Source: CAVUPF01 sp963803755 (GTDB lineage: Bacteria; Actinomycetota; Thermoleophilia; Solirubrobacterales; 70-9). Taken from it: 64,000 nt of DNA. Shown here one piece after another: positions 31,728 through 41,167 of this stretch. Position 1 is the stretch's first letter; each line of letters opens with the position of its first letter. The stretch is from positions 310,001-374,000 of the forward strand of contig CAWDNP010000012.1 in NCBI GenBank assembly GCA_963803755.1. Direction: 5' to 3'. The position numbers were made by a program, and so were the translations under genes. Below the pieces are notes generated by a model. That model did no database searches and was not told where the DNA came from. It saw nothing but the letters and a program-made list of their open reading frames with translations.

Positions 31728-32603
31728 GTGAAGGCAATCCAAGGTGTGATCACGGCGATGGCGACCCCCTTCGATGAGGGTGGCGGCGTCGATGAGGCCG
31801 CCGCGCGGCGCCTCGCTGTCGGCCTGGTCGAGCACGGCTCACACGGGGTGGTGGTCGCCGGCTCCACCGGCGAGGCCCCGACGCTCACCGACGCTGAGCA
31901 GATCTCGCTCCTGCGCGCGGTCGTCGAGGAGATCGGGACCGAGGCGACGGTGATCTGCGGCACCGGAACCAACGACACCCGCCACTCGCGCGAGCTGACG
32001 AAGGCGGCGGCGGCGGCGGGAGCAGACGCCGCCCTAGTCGTCGCCCCCTACTACAACAAGCCAAACAAGGCGGGCCTGCGAGCGCACTTCGAGGCGGTCG
32101 CCGAGGCCGCGCCGGAGCTGCCGGTGATCCTCTACAACATCCCCTCGCGGGTCGTGATCGACATGGAGCCGGACTTCCTCGCCGAGCTCTCCTCGATCGA
32201 CAACGTGGTCGCGGTGAAGCAGGCCAACGACGACGAGCTCGGCCCGATCGAGGGGCTGGCCGTGCTCGCCGGCAACGACGACGCCTTCATGGCTACGCTG
32301 GAGTTCGGCGGCGCCGGCGGGATCCTGGTCGCCTCGCACATCGTCGGGGACCGGATGCGCGAGATGTGGGACGCCGCGCAGGGCGGAGACCTGGAGCGGG
32401 CCAGGGAGATCGATGCCGGCCTGCACACGGTGTATGAGGCGCTGGCGGTCACGACCAACCCGATCCCGATCAAGGCCGCGCTGGAGATGACTGGCCTGAT
32501 CCCCTCGGGGCGCCTACGGTTACCGCTGGTTCCCGCCGACGCGGAGCAGCGGGCGAGGGTGGAAGCGGCGCTGGAGAGCGTCGGCGTTCCGGCAACCCCC
32601 TAG
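31728..32603 (+). CDS. dapA: 4-hydroxy-tetrahydrodipicolinate synthase
   Basis: This 291-residue Schiff-base aldolase condenses pyruvate with aspartate semialdehyde. GSTGEAPTL, the Tyr-containing PYYNKPN and the Schiff-base lysine in VVAVKQAN are present in the usual order. The GTG at 31728 follows dapB by 27 bp. With dapB, the dapL-like gene at 45506 and the dapF-like gene at 44652, it would complete an aminotransferase-type diaminopimelate route. Confidence 0.94.
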   Translation: MKAIQGVITAMATPFDEGGGVDEAAARRLAVGLVEHGSHGVVVAGSTGEAPTLTDAEQISLLRAVVEEIGTEATVICGTGTNDTRHSRELTKAAAAAGADAALVVAPYYNKPNKAGLRAHFEAVAEAAPELPVILYNIPSRVVIDMEPDFLAELSSIDNVVAVKQANDDELGPIEGLAVLAGNDDAFMATLEFGGAGGILVASHIVGDRMREMWDAAQGGDLERAREIDAGLHTVYEALAVTTNPIPIKAALEMTGLIPSGRLRLPLVPADAEQRARVEAALESVGVPATP

Positions 32604-32631
32604 CGCTCAACGGACGATCGGTGGACCTCTA

Positions 32632-34296
32632 GTGGCAGGCAAGAAGCTTCGGGTGCTCCCCCTCGGGGGCTTGGGGGAGATCGGCAAGAACATGACCGTG
32701 GTCGAGTACGACGGTCGGATCGTCGTGGTCGACACCGGGCTGATGTTCCCAACCGCCGAGATGCCCGGGATCGACCTGGTCTTGCCCGACTTCTCCTACC
32801 TGCGCGACCGCGCCTCCGACATCGAGGCGATCGTCCTCACCCACGGCCACGAGGACCACGTCGGCGCTCTGCCCTACGTGCTGCGCGAGATCGGAGAGCC
32901 GCCGGTGATCTACGGCGGCCGGCTAACGATCGGGATGGTGCGCTCCAAGCTCGATGAGCACAAGCTCTCCGACGCGCCGCTTAAGGAGCTGCCTGCGGGG
33001 GAGAAGGTCAAGCTCGGCCCCTTTGGCCTTGAGCTGATCCATCTCTCGCACTCGATCCCCGACATGCGCGCCGTTCTGCTCGAAACGGAGCTGGGCTCGG
33101 TGCTGATCACCGGCGACTACAAGTTCGACCAGACGCCGGTCGACGGTCACCCGGCGGACATCTCGCGCCTGGCCGAAGTCGGTCGAGACGGTTTGCTGCT
33201 GCTCTGCGGCGACTCGACCAACGCCGACCGGGCCGGGATCTCTCCCTCGGAGTCAAGCGTCGGCCCGGCGCTGCTGGAGACCTTCTCTTCTTGTGAGGGC
33301 CGCATCATCGTCACCTCGTTTGCCTCCAACATCCACCGCGTCCAGCAGGTGATCGACGCCGCGGTGAAGCTGGACCGGCGGGTGGCGCTGGTCGGCCGCT
33401 CGATGCGCAAGAACTTCAACATCGCCTCCAGCCTTGGAATGGCCGAAGCGCCCCCCGGCCTCTTTATCCAGCCGCGGGAGATCGAGAACTTCCCCGACGA
33501 GAAGGTGGTCGTGATCTCGACCGGGAGCCAGGGGGAGCCGCTCTCGGCGCTGCGCCGGATGGCCAACAACGACCACCGCGACGTCGAGCTGCACTCCGGT
33601 GACACCGTCGTTTTCTCGGCGACCCCGGTACCCGGCAACGAGCGGGCGGTGAACGAGACGATCGACCGGATCTATGAGATCGGTGCCACCGTGGTGACCG
33701 CCAAAGACGCGCCGATCCACGCCTCCGGCCACGGTGGGCAGGAGGAGCTGAAGCTGATGATCAACCTGACCAAGCCACGCTATGTGCTGCCTGTGCACGG
33801 CGACCACAAGCGGCTGCGGTTGCACGCTGAGCTGGCGCACTCGGTGGGGATTGACCCGGAGAACGTCTTTCAGGGCCGCAACGGGATACCGTTGGAGATC
33901 ACCGAGAGCGGGGCGCAGTTCGGCGAGGACGTCCACGCGGGCACGATCTTTGTCGACGGAGTCGACATCGGCGACCCCGACGACGTCGCCCTGCGCGACC
34001 GACGCGAGATCTCCGCGGACGGCATCTTCATCGTCGTCGCCACGATCTCCTCTGATGACGGCAGCGTCGTCGCCGACCCAGAGGTGATCTTCCGGGGCGT
34101 CGCCTTCCTCGAGGAGGCCGACGCCTTGGTCGAAGAGCTGCGAGACGTGATCGAAGACTCACTGGATGAGGCCGCCGCCGCCGGCACGCGGGAGTTGCCC
34201 CTGATCCAAGAAGACTTGCACGACGCGGTCGCCAAGTTCGTCTACGAGAAGCTGCGGCGCCGCCCGATGGTCCTCCCGGTGGTCGTCGAGGTCTGA
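32632..34296 (+). CDS. rnj: ribonuclease J
   Basis: This 554-residue beta-CASP metallo-beta-lactamase RNase acts as 5'-3' exonuclease and endonuclease in mRNA decay and rRNA maturation. It has LGGLGEIGKNM near the N-terminus, the metal motif HGHEDHVG at about residues 68-75, GDYKFDQTP, and the beta-CASP HASGHGGQEE segment, followed by HGDHKRL. Starts at GTG 32632. It is followed by two strong hairpins. Confidence 0.94.
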   Translation: MAGKKLRVLPLGGLGEIGKNMTVVEYDGRIVVVDTGLMFPTAEMPGIDLVLPDFSYLRDRASDIEAIVLTHGHEDHVGALPYVLREIGEPPVIYGGRLTIGMVRSKLDEHKLSDAPLKELPAGEKVKLGPFGLELIHLSHSIPDMRAVLLETELGSVLITGDYKFDQTPVDGHPADISRLAEVGRDGLLLLCGDSTNADRAGISPSESSVGPALLETFSSCEGRIIVTSFASNIHRVQQVIDAAVKLDRRVALVGRSMRKNFNIASSLGMAEAPPGLFIQPREIENFPDEKVVVISTGSQGEPLSALRRMANNDHRDVELHSGDTVVFSATPVPGNERAVNETIDRIYEIGATVVTAKDAPIHASGHGGQEELKLMINLTKPRYVLPVHGDHKRLRLHAELAHSVGIDPENVFQGRNGIPLEITESGAQFGEDVHAGTIFVDGVDIGDPDDVALRDRREISADGIFIVVATISSDDGSVVADPEVIFRGVAFLEEADALVEELRDVIEDSLDEAAAAGTRELPLIQEDLHDAVAKFVYEKLRRRPMVLPVVVEV

Positions 34297-34303
34297 AGCA
34301 AAG

Positions 34304-34340
34304 GCCGCCGGGCCCAAAGGGAGGGGGAGGGCCCGGCGGC
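34304..34340. terminator. strong GC hairpin between convergent genes (1)
   Basis: GCCGCCGGGCCC (34304-34315) is perfectly complementary to GGGCCCGGCGGC (34329-34340), a 12-bp stem with a 13-nt purine-rich loop. There is no U tract. It lies 8 nt after rnj and before the convergent kinase gene, so it probably serves as a bidirectional terminator or mRNA 3' end protector. Confidence 0.6.
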
Positions 34341-34347
34341 AAGTCGA

Positions 34348-34384
34348 GCCCGCCGGGGTGGTGTTGGGGAGATCCCCGGCGGGC
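34348..34384. terminator. strong GC hairpin between convergent genes (2)
   Basis: GCCCGCCGGGG (34348-34358) pairs perfectly with CCCCGGCGGGC (34374-34384), an 11-bp stem, 7 nt after the first hairpin. Its arms share GCCGGG-type sequence with the first, so the two may also pair with each other. No U tract follows. Confidence 0.55.
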
Positions 34385-34422
34385 CCGTGTGTCTCGTCCG
34401 TTCGGGAAACTAGGCCGGGGCT

Positions 34423-35892
34423 TTAAAGCGCCTCTAAAGGCCTGGTAATCGTCGGCTCAGACTTGGCGAGCGGGAGACGGATGCGGAACAGGGCGCCGCC
34501 CGACGCCGATTCCGCGGCTTCCACCTGGCCGCCGTGGGAGCTGGCGACGGAGCGGACAATCGCCAGGCCGAGGCCGGTGCCCGGCCCGGCGGCGATGTCA
34601 GCGGGGCCCGCGCCGCGCACGAAGCGGTCGAAGACCTGCTCGCGCAGCTCGGAGGGGATCCCCGGCCCGTCGTCGGCGACCTCCAGCACGACGACGTCGC
34701 CAACGGAGCGCAGGTGCAACTCGATGTGTGACCCCGGCTGGGTGTGATGGGCGGCGTTGTCGAGCAGGTTGACGATCATCCGGTGCAGTTCGTCGGGGTT
34801 ACCCTCGACGAAGATCGGATGGCTGTTGTCGATGCTCAGCTCGCGCTCCCCCATCACCGGCGCGACCTCGACCGCGGCGTTACCGACGATCTCGGCGAAG
34901 TCACAGCGCCGACGCTCCCCAATCCGGCCGGCGTCGGCGCGGGCGAGCAGCAGCAGGTCGCCCACAAGCCGACTCATCCGGCGTGAGGAGCGCAGGGCCG
35001 AGTCGATCATCTCGCGGTCTTCTGCCTGACCTGGGGCCCGCAGCGAGGCCTGGAGCAGCTCGAGGTTGGCGAGGACGCTGGTCAGTGGCGTGCGTAGCTC
35101 ATGCGAGGCGTCGGCGACGAACTCGCGCTGCTTTTGCATCGCCCCCTCGCGCTCGGCTCGAGCCGCGTCGAGTGAGCGCAGCATCTGCTCCAGGGTGCGA
35201 GCCAGCTCTCCGATCTCATCGTCGGCTCGCGGTTGGGGCATCTTGCGGGAGGGGTCGCGGGTGTCGGTGATCTCACGGGCGGTGGCCGTCAGTGCGGTGA
35301 GCGGGCGCAGGGCCCGGCTGGCGATCGCGAGCCCGAACAGGCTGGCCAGCAGCGTGCCGCCGAGCACGCCTGCGGCAATCAGCAACCAGAGCCGGTTGAC
35401 TGTGTCATTGACCTCATCCTCACTGCGTGCGTATTGGACGTACCCGACCACGGTCCCGCCGGAGTCGAGCACCGCCGCCGCCGCGACGCGGAGCGACCCA
35501 CTTTCGGTGATCCCCGAGCCGACCGGACCGAGGGGCGCATAGTGGGCGGGTGGCCACGAATCTATGACTTCGCCATGGAGGTTGAGCACCCGCGCGTTGG
35601 CGTCGTTTACGAGAGAGTAGTCCTGCAGTTCCGGGCTTTTCACCAGCGGAATGCCTTCCGGGGTGTCGATGATTTGCGTGTGGGAGGCCAGAGTGGAGGC
35701 GCCACTTCGCAGCTCCCGGTTGAAATCGCTACGGACGCGTTCCGTCGCGAGATCGCCGATCACGACGGCGAAGACGATCAGGATCGCCAGAGTCAGCCCA
35801 GCTGAGGCGACCGCAAGGCGCCAGCGCAGGGGCCAGCTTCCGGGTCGCCAGCGGACGCGTCGCCCCGCGCCTTGCTTGGCGCTCGTCAGCAC
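34423..35892 (-). CDS. sensor histidine kinase (two TM, HAMP)
   Basis: This 489-residue membrane kinase has TM1 near residues 25-48, an extracytoplasmic sensor region, TM2 near 167-190, a HAMP linker, the phosphoacceptor box HELRTPLTSV near 265-275, an N box NLLDNAAHH and G boxes DDGPGIP and GTGLGLAI. It resembles MprB/CseC-type kinases. It lies 2 nt after the response regulator gene on the same strand. The signal is unknown. Confidence 0.9.
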   Translation of the reverse strand: MLTSAKQGAGRRVRWRPGSWPLRWRLAVASAGLTLAILIVFAVVIGDLATERVRSDFNRELRSGASTLASHTQIIDTPEGIPLVKSPELQDYSLVNDANARVLNLHGEVIDSWPPAHYAPLGPVGSGITESGSLRVAAAAVLDSGGTVVGYVQYARSEDEVNDTVNRLWLLIAAGVLGGTLLASLFGLAIASRALRPLTALTATAREITDTRDPSRKMPQPRADDEIGELARTLEQMLRSLDAARAEREGAMQKQREFVADASHELRTPLTSVLANLELLQASLRAPGQAEDREMIDSALRSSRRMSRLVGDLLLLARADAGRIGERRRCDFAEIVGNAAVEVAPVMGERELSIDNSHPIFVEGNPDELHRMIVNLLDNAAHHTQPGSHIELHLRSVGDVVVLEVADDGPGIPSELREQVFDRFVRGAGPADIAAGPGTGLGLAIVRSVASSHGGQVEAAESASGGALFRIRLPLAKSEPTITRPLEAL

Positions 35893-35894
35893 GC

Positions 35895-36587
35895 CTACTC
35901 CTTAAGCACGTAGCCGGCGCCGCGTTTGGTGTGGAGCAGCCGCGGCTCACCGCCCGCCTCCAACTTTCGCCGCAGGTTGGAGATGAAGACGTCGATCGTG
36001 TTGGTCGCCGCCATCGGGTCGTATCCCCAGACCTCGTCCAGCAGCCGCTCGCGAGAGACGACCAGGCGCTGATTACGCATCAAGTACTCGAGCAGCTCGA
36101 ACTCGCGGTTGGTCAGCTCGAACTCGCGATTCCCGCGCCGCACCTCGCGGGTATCGGGGTTGAGCAGCAAGTCGGCGACGCTAAGGGATGCCGCTCCGCG
36201 CGGCGGGCGGCGCCGCAATAGGGCGCGTATCCGGGCCAGCAGCTCCTGGCGCTCGAAGGGCTTGACCAGGTAGTCATCAGCGCCGCTGTCGAGGCCGGCG
36301 ACGCGGTCCTCGGTCTCGGCGCGGGCGGTCAGCATCAGGATCGGCACGTCGCCATCGGCGCGAAGCTGCTTGCAGACCTCGACGCCGTCGAGGCGGGGGA
36401 GGCCGAGATCGAGGACGACGAGGTCGGGGACGAAGCCGGCGGCGACATCGAGCGCCTCCACACCGTCCGCCGAGGTTCGCACTTCATAGCCCTCATTGCG
36501 CAGCGATCGGCGCAGGACGTCGGCGATGTCGGTGTCATCCTCCACCACGAGGACGCGGCCACCGGCGGGCTCGCTGTTGGTCAGCAT
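35895..36587 (-). CDS. OmpR-family response regulator
   Basis: This 230-residue regulator has the acidic pocket EDD near residues 16-18, the phosphoacceptor Asp in VVLDLGLPRLDG and the conserved Lys in LVKPFERQE. The C-terminal winged helix has LTNREFELLEYLM and RRKLEAGGEPRLLHTKRGAGYVL. The first gene of the operon, it starts at ATG 36587, with TAACAT 6 nt upstream as a possible -10. The 247-bp gap to ftsK (36588-36834) holds divergent promoters and CTTAA-containing sequences but no gene. Confidence 0.92.
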   Translation of the reverse strand: MLTNSEPAGGRVLVVEDDTDIADVLRRSLRNEGYEVRTSADGVEALDVAAGFVPDLVVLDLGLPRLDGVEVCKQLRADGDVPILMLTARAETEDRVAGLDSGADDYLVKPFERQELLARIRALLRRRPPRGAASLSVADLLLNPDTREVRRGNREFELTNREFELLEYLMRNQRLVVSRERLLDEVWGYDPMAATNTIDVFISNLRRKLEAGGEPRLLHTKRGAGYVLKE

Positions 36588-36834
36588 GCGTTGATGTTAG
36601 CCCGCTGCTTATACGGTTCAGGGTGGTTTTACCGCGAATTTAAGCCGCTGGGGCTACCGCGGGTCATCCGGGTCAGGGCAAGGGTAGGCAAGGTTTCCGC
36701 TTAACTTTTTCGCCGGAAGCGGGGCGGCTTTCGCCGAAAGGTCTGTGCGAAAAAGTACAAGACGTTCTGCCCCCCGCCTGCCCTTCAGAGCGCGATGCGC
36801 AGGGGTGGGTGGATGGGCGTCGAAGCGTGTGCGT

Positions 36835-38964
36835 ATGTTCGTGCGTAAGAAGCGGCGTGCGCCTGCGCGGCGGTCCAAGGGGAGAGCCAAGCCTCATTTG
36901 CCTAGGCCGCATTTGCCGGAAGGGCTGGAACAGCGACACCTGGATCTGATCGGACTCTTTCTCATTGCCTCGGGCGTATACCTGGTCTTTGTGCTCTTCT
37001 TTGGCTGGGATGGAGGGAAGGTTGGGTATGGAGTTGAGACCGGGCTGACTTACTTATTCGGGAAGGTTGGGGCGCGGATCTTCACTGTCTTGATGCTGGC
37101 GGCTGGGGGGGTACTGATTACCGGGGCGTCGATCTCGGCAGTGTTGCGGGGGCTTGGGCGCGGCGCTCGCGGCCTCTTTCGCGGCGGCAGCGACGCAGCG
37201 CGTACGGTCGCTCGCACTCGCACCTCCTGGCGGGCGCAGCGCGAGACGCGGGTGATGGATACCCAAGCGGGACCGACCGATGTGATGAGCGCCTACCCGG
37301 AGGAGGATGAGTTCGAGCCTACGGTTGCTCTCCTAGAGGATGAGGCTGAGGTGGGTGAGGCTCAGGACTTCCGGCAAGAACTAGGCGGTATCGAATCCTC
37401 TGAGGGGGAGACCGAGGTGCTCGATGCGCGGGTCGAGCCTCCGGCGCTTACGCCAATGGGCCAGGCTCGTGGGGTCACTATGTCTGAGGAGGTCGATTAT
37501 CGGCCGCCACCCGCGAAGGTGCTCGAGAAGAGCAAGGGGGACAGGGGTCCGGACCCGCGCGACCACGAGACGATCGGCCGCAAATTGGTCGAGACGCTTG
37601 GCCACTTCGGCGTCGAGGCGCGGATAGTCGGCGTCGTCAGCGGTCCGCACGTCTCCCGTTATGAGTTGCGCCTTGCGCCAGGCATCAAGGTGAAGAAAGT
37701 CACCGAGCTGACCAACGACCTCGCCTACGCGCTCGCCTCGACCGATATTCGCATCCTCGCCCCGATCCCCGGCAAGCAGGCAGTCGGAGTCGAGGTTCCG
37801 AACACGCGGCGCCGGATCGTCCGCCTTGGCGATATCTACGCCGGGCGCCCGGCGAAGACCTCGCCGCTGGTCGCCTGGCTCGGCAAAGGGATCGACGGAA
37901 ACTCCGTCTGGACCGACCTGGCGAAGATGCCGCACGTGCTGGTTGCCGGCACCACCGGCTCGGGCAAGTCGGGGTGCGTCAACGCGATCCTCTCCTCAAT
38001 CCTGATGCAGGCCTCGCCCAACGAGGTGCGCCTAGTGCTGGTCGACCCAAAGCAGGTCGAGCTCAACCATTACGAGAACATCCCTCACCTGCTGACTCCG
38101 GTGGTGACCTCGCCGCGCCTCGCCGCCAACGTCCTCGCCAACCTGATCGGGGAGATGGAGAGCCGTTACGGGATCATGGGCGAGGCGCGCTGCCGCAACC
38201 TCGGCGAGCTGAACCGCGCCCGGGCCAAGGCGGGGGAGGCGCCGCTTCCACACATCCTCTGCGTGATCGACGAGCTCGCCGACTTGATGATGGTGGCCCC
38301 GGCCGAGGTCGAGGACTCGATCATCCGCCTCGCGCAGAAGTCCCGAGCCACCGGGATCCACCTGGTGCTGGCGACCCAGCGTCCCTCGACCGACATCATC
38401 ACCGGCACGATCAAGGTGAACATCCCGGCCCGGATCGCCTTTGCCGTCTCCTCGCAGACCGACTCGCGGGTGATCCTCGACCAGGGTGGAGCGGAGGCGC
38501 TGCTGGGCCAGGGCGACATGCTCTTCCGCGGGGCGGGGACCTCGAAGCTTCAGCGCGTCCAGGGGGCGTTCATCACCGAGGAGGAGATCGCGCGGATCAC
38601 CAAGCACTGGGCCAGGCAGGGTGAGCCGGAGTTCGAGGCGGAGCTGCTGGAGACTCGCGAGGAGGTCGCCGAGGAGGGGGCTGAGGGGGACTTCGATCCC
38701 GACAGTGACGACCTGCTCGATGAGGCGATCCGGCTCGTCGTGCAGACCGACACCGCCTCAGTCTCGATGATTCAGCGGCGCCTGCGAGTCGGTTACACGC
38801 GGGCCGGGCGACTGATCGACATGCTCGAGCGGCGCGGAGTGATTTCCGGCTATGAGGGTTCCAAGCCTCGTCAGGTACTGATCACCGCGGCCGATCTGAA
38901 CCGCGTGCTCGGGCCAGAGGCAGTTGCCCCGCCGGTCGGCGTCGACGTCGACAACGACGCATAG
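36835..38964 (+). CDS. ftsK: DNA translocase FtsK/SpoIIIE
   Basis: This 709-residue motor moves chromosomal DNA at the division septum. A short basic N-terminus is followed by only two evident TM segments (about 37-58 and 80-104) where FtsK usually has four. A linker of about 150 residues, the alpha/beta motor with Walker A GTTGSGKS at about 372-379 and Walker B LCVIDELADLMM follow, then a C-terminal gamma winged helix (SVSMIQRRLRVGYTRAGRLIDMLERRG). The start ATG 36835 is chosen because upstream residues are unlike the family. Upstream starts at 36745 remain possible. Confidence 0.93.
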   Translation: MFVRKKRRAPARRSKGRAKPHLPRPHLPEGLEQRHLDLIGLFLIASGVYLVFVLFFGWDGGKVGYGVETGLTYLFGKVGARIFTVLMLAAGGVLITGASISAVLRGLGRGARGLFRGGSDAARTVARTRTSWRAQRETRVMDTQAGPTDVMSAYPEEDEFEPTVALLEDEAEVGEAQDFRQELGGIESSEGETEVLDARVEPPALTPMGQARGVTMSEEVDYRPPPAKVLEKSKGDRGPDPRDHETIGRKLVETLGHFGVEARIVGVVSGPHVSRYELRLAPGIKVKKVTELTNDLAYALASTDIRILAPIPGKQAVGVEVPNTRRRIVRLGDIYAGRPAKTSPLVAWLGKGIDGNSVWTDLAKMPHVLVAGTTGSGKSGCVNAILSSILMQASPNEVRLVLVDPKQVELNHYENIPHLLTPVVTSPRLAANVLANLIGEMESRYGIMGEARCRNLGELNRARAKAGEAPLPHILCVIDELADLMMVAPAEVEDSIIRLAQKSRATGIHLVLATQRPSTDIITGTIKVNIPARIAFAVSSQTDSRVILDQGGAEALLGQGDMLFRGAGTSKLQRVQGAFITEEEIARITKHWARQGEPEFEAELLETREEVAEEGAEGDFDPDSDDLLDEAIRLVVQTDTASVSMIQRRLRVGYTRAGRLIDMLERRGVISGYEGSKPRQVLITAADLNRVLGPEAVAPPVGVDVDNDA

Positions 38965-39012
38965 TCCGGGATTTTTTTACTCCGCGCCGAGCCGAGCGGC
39001 CACAATAGGCGG

Positions 39013-39777
39013 GTGGACACGGGCGTTGGAGCTACCCTCCGCGAGGCGCGGAATCGCCGCAGAATCGACCTTTCTGAGGTCGAGGCGGCGACCAAGATCC
39101 GCCGCCGCTACCTGCGGGCGATGGAGAACGAAGAGTGGGACGTGCTGCCCGGGGGCCCCTACACTCGCGGCTTCATCCGCACTTACGCCTCCTTCCTCGG
39201 GCTAGATGGCGAGCGGCTGGCCGACGATTACCGCCACGGCGCCGAGGCGGCCGCGGGTGGTGAGCGGGCGCCTCGGGCCGAGGCGGCTGTCACCTCTCCC
39301 CGGCCGCCCCGGCGCCGGCCCAGGGTCTCCAGCCGGGCCTGGACGGCGATCGTCACGGTTGGCCTGATCGCAGTGCTGATCACGGTCGGGCTCTTAAGCG
39401 GGGGCGAAGGCTCAGTGAAGACCGAGCCGGCGCGCGTCCGGACCGCGAGGCCACGGGCTGAAGCTCGCGAAAGGGTCAAACGGAGCCTCCCGCACACGGT
39501 CTCTGTCCGTCTCACAGCCAGCGCCGAAGTCTGGGTCTGCCTGCTTGATGCCTCCGGCAAACGGCTGATCGACGGGCGGGTCCTCGGCTCGGGGACGCAG
39601 GAGGGGCCGTTTCACTCCGGTAGCTTCACGGTCTCCTTCGGTAACGGCGAAGTCTCGATGAAGATCGACGGACATCTGGCGAGCATCCCGGCGACGGCCA
39701 GCCCAGTCGGGTACTCGATCGACTCCAGCGGCAAGCTTAAACAGCTTCCCGAAAGCGAACGGCCGACCTGCGCGTGA
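39013..39777 (+). CDS. RodZ-like helix-turn-helix membrane protein
   Basis: This 254-residue protein has an N-terminal HTH_25 domain (LREARNRRRIDLSEVEAATK, GFIRTYASFLGLD), a single TM helix near residues 110-130 and a periplasmic DUF4115-like domain (WVCLLDASGKRLIDG). This is the architecture of RodZ, which links MreB to the wall machinery in rods. It follows ftsK and overlaps cinA by GTGA. The stretch 38965-39012 has a run of seven T but no stem. Confidence 0.82.
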   Translation: MDTGVGATLREARNRRRIDLSEVEAATKIRRRYLRAMENEEWDVLPGGPYTRGFIRTYASFLGLDGERLADDYRHGAEAAAGGERAPRAEAAVTSPRPPRRRPRVSSRAWTAIVTVGLIAVLITVGLLSGGEGSVKTEPARVRTARPRAEARERVKRSLPHTVSVRLTASAEVWVCLLDASGKRLIDGRVLGSGTQEGPFHSGSFTVSFGNGEVSMKIDGHLASIPATASPVGYSIDSSGKLKQLPESERPTCA

Positions 39778-41054
39778 CCGAGGTTCGGGCGGGGATAGTT
39801 GTGACCGGGACGGAGGTTCTGACCGGTCGGATCGGCGATCGCAACGGGCCTTGGGTCTCCGAACGGCTGGCCGAGCTCGGCGTCGAGGTCGCCCACATTC
39901 TTATCGTCGGCGACCGCCCCGACGACCTCGAAGCGGCGCTGAGCTTCCTGGCCGCCGAAGGCTTGGACCTAATCGTCACCTCCGGTGGCCTCGGGCCGAC
40001 CGCCGATGACCTCACCGCGGAGGTTGTCGCTCGCTTTACCGGCCGCGAGCTTTCACTTGATGAGGAGATGGAGGAGAAGATCGCGGCGATCCTGCGCGGC
40101 TTCGCGCGGCGCTTCAGCTTCGACGAGGAGGCGATCCGCGTCGCCAACCGCAAGCAGGCGATGGTGCCCGAGGGCGCGATCGCGCTCGATCCGGTGGGCA
40201 CCGCGCCCGGCCTGGTCGTTCCAGCGGGCAAACGCGTCGTGGTCGTTTTACCAGGGCCACCGCGCGAGCTGCAGCCGATGTGGCCGGTGGCAATCGCCAC
40301 CGCCCCGGTCAGGGACGCGCTTATCCGGGCGACGCCACTGCACGGCTACACGCTGCGGATGTTCGGCATCCCGGAGTCAGAGATCGCCAAAAGCCTGCGA
40401 GAGATGGAGGCCGACGGCGTGGGTCTCTCCAGGCTGGAGATCACGACCTGCCTGCGCCGGGGGGAGATCGAGATCGACGTTCGCTACCGAGACGGCGCGG
40501 AGGGAGAGGCCGGGGCGGTGAGGGAGGCGCTGAGGGCGCGCCATCCACGCCATCTGTTCAGCCTCGACGGCGAGACGATCGACTCGCAGGTGGCGGGCCT
40601 GCTCGCCGGGCGGCGCCTCGGCCTGGCGGAGTCGTGCAGCGGCGGGTTGCTGGCGGCGCGCGTCACGGACCGGCCGGGGGCCTCCGCCTACATGGCGGGC
40701 AGCGTGGTCGCCTACTCAAACGAGGCCAAGACGGGGCTGCTGGGCGTAGATTCGGGCCTGATCGAGGCCCACGGCGCGGTCTCGCCGCAGGTCGCCGAGG
40801 CGATGGCGATCGGCGCGCTGGAGCGCTTCGGGGCCGACGTGGCGGTCTCGATTACCGGGATCGCCGGGCCGGAGGGGGGGAGTGAGGAGAAGCCGGTCGG
40901 CTACGTCTGCCTCAACGCCCGCCTTACCGACGGGACCGCGCTCGCCCGCGACCCGGTCATCCCCGGCGCTCGCGGCGACATTCGCGAGCGCTCTGCCCTG
41001 GTCGGCATGCACATGCTGCGAATCCTGCTTGGCGGCGGCGAGCCGCCTCTGTAG
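39774..41054 (+). CDS. cinA: CinA: competence/damage-inducible protein, NMN deamidase
   Basis: This 426-residue two-domain protein has an N-terminal MoaB/MoeA-like (COG1058) domain with TGTEVLTGRIGDRNGPW and TSGGLGPTADDLT, and a C-terminal deamidase domain with ESCSGGLLAARVTD and SITGIAGPEGG. It recycles nicotinamide mononucleotide. It sits just before recA, as in many Gram-positive bacteria, and overlaps rodZ by GTGA. Confidence 0.93.
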   Translation: MTEVRAGIVVTGTEVLTGRIGDRNGPWVSERLAELGVEVAHILIVGDRPDDLEAALSFLAAEGLDLIVTSGGLGPTADDLTAEVVARFTGRELSLDEEMEEKIAAILRGFARRFSFDEEAIRVANRKQAMVPEGAIALDPVGTAPGLVVPAGKRVVVVLPGPPRELQPMWPVAIATAPVRDALIRATPLHGYTLRMFGIPESEIAKSLREMEADGVGLSRLEITTCLRRGEIEIDVRYRDGAEGEAGAVREALRARHPRHLFSLDGETIDSQVAGLLAGRRLGLAESCSGGLLAARVTDRPGASAYMAGSVVAYSNEAKTGLLGVDSGLIEAHGAVSPQVAEAMAIGALERFGADVAVSITGIAGPEGGSEEKPVGYVCLNARLTDGTALARDPVIPGARGDIRERSALVGMHMLRILLGGGEPPL

Positions 41055-41167
41055 GACGGTCGCGTTGCGGGCGAAGGGGGTTCGCGTTTTGTCGCCTCGC
41101 TGCGTTGTGGCGCACGCCTGAGCTGCCTGGGTTGGGCGTCCGAACAGACCTCTACCCTGCGCAGAGC

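Noticed and set aside
41054..41167. LexA (SOS) box upstream of recA
   Set aside because: Only a CGAAC half-site is seen; there is no matching inverted half at the proper distance.
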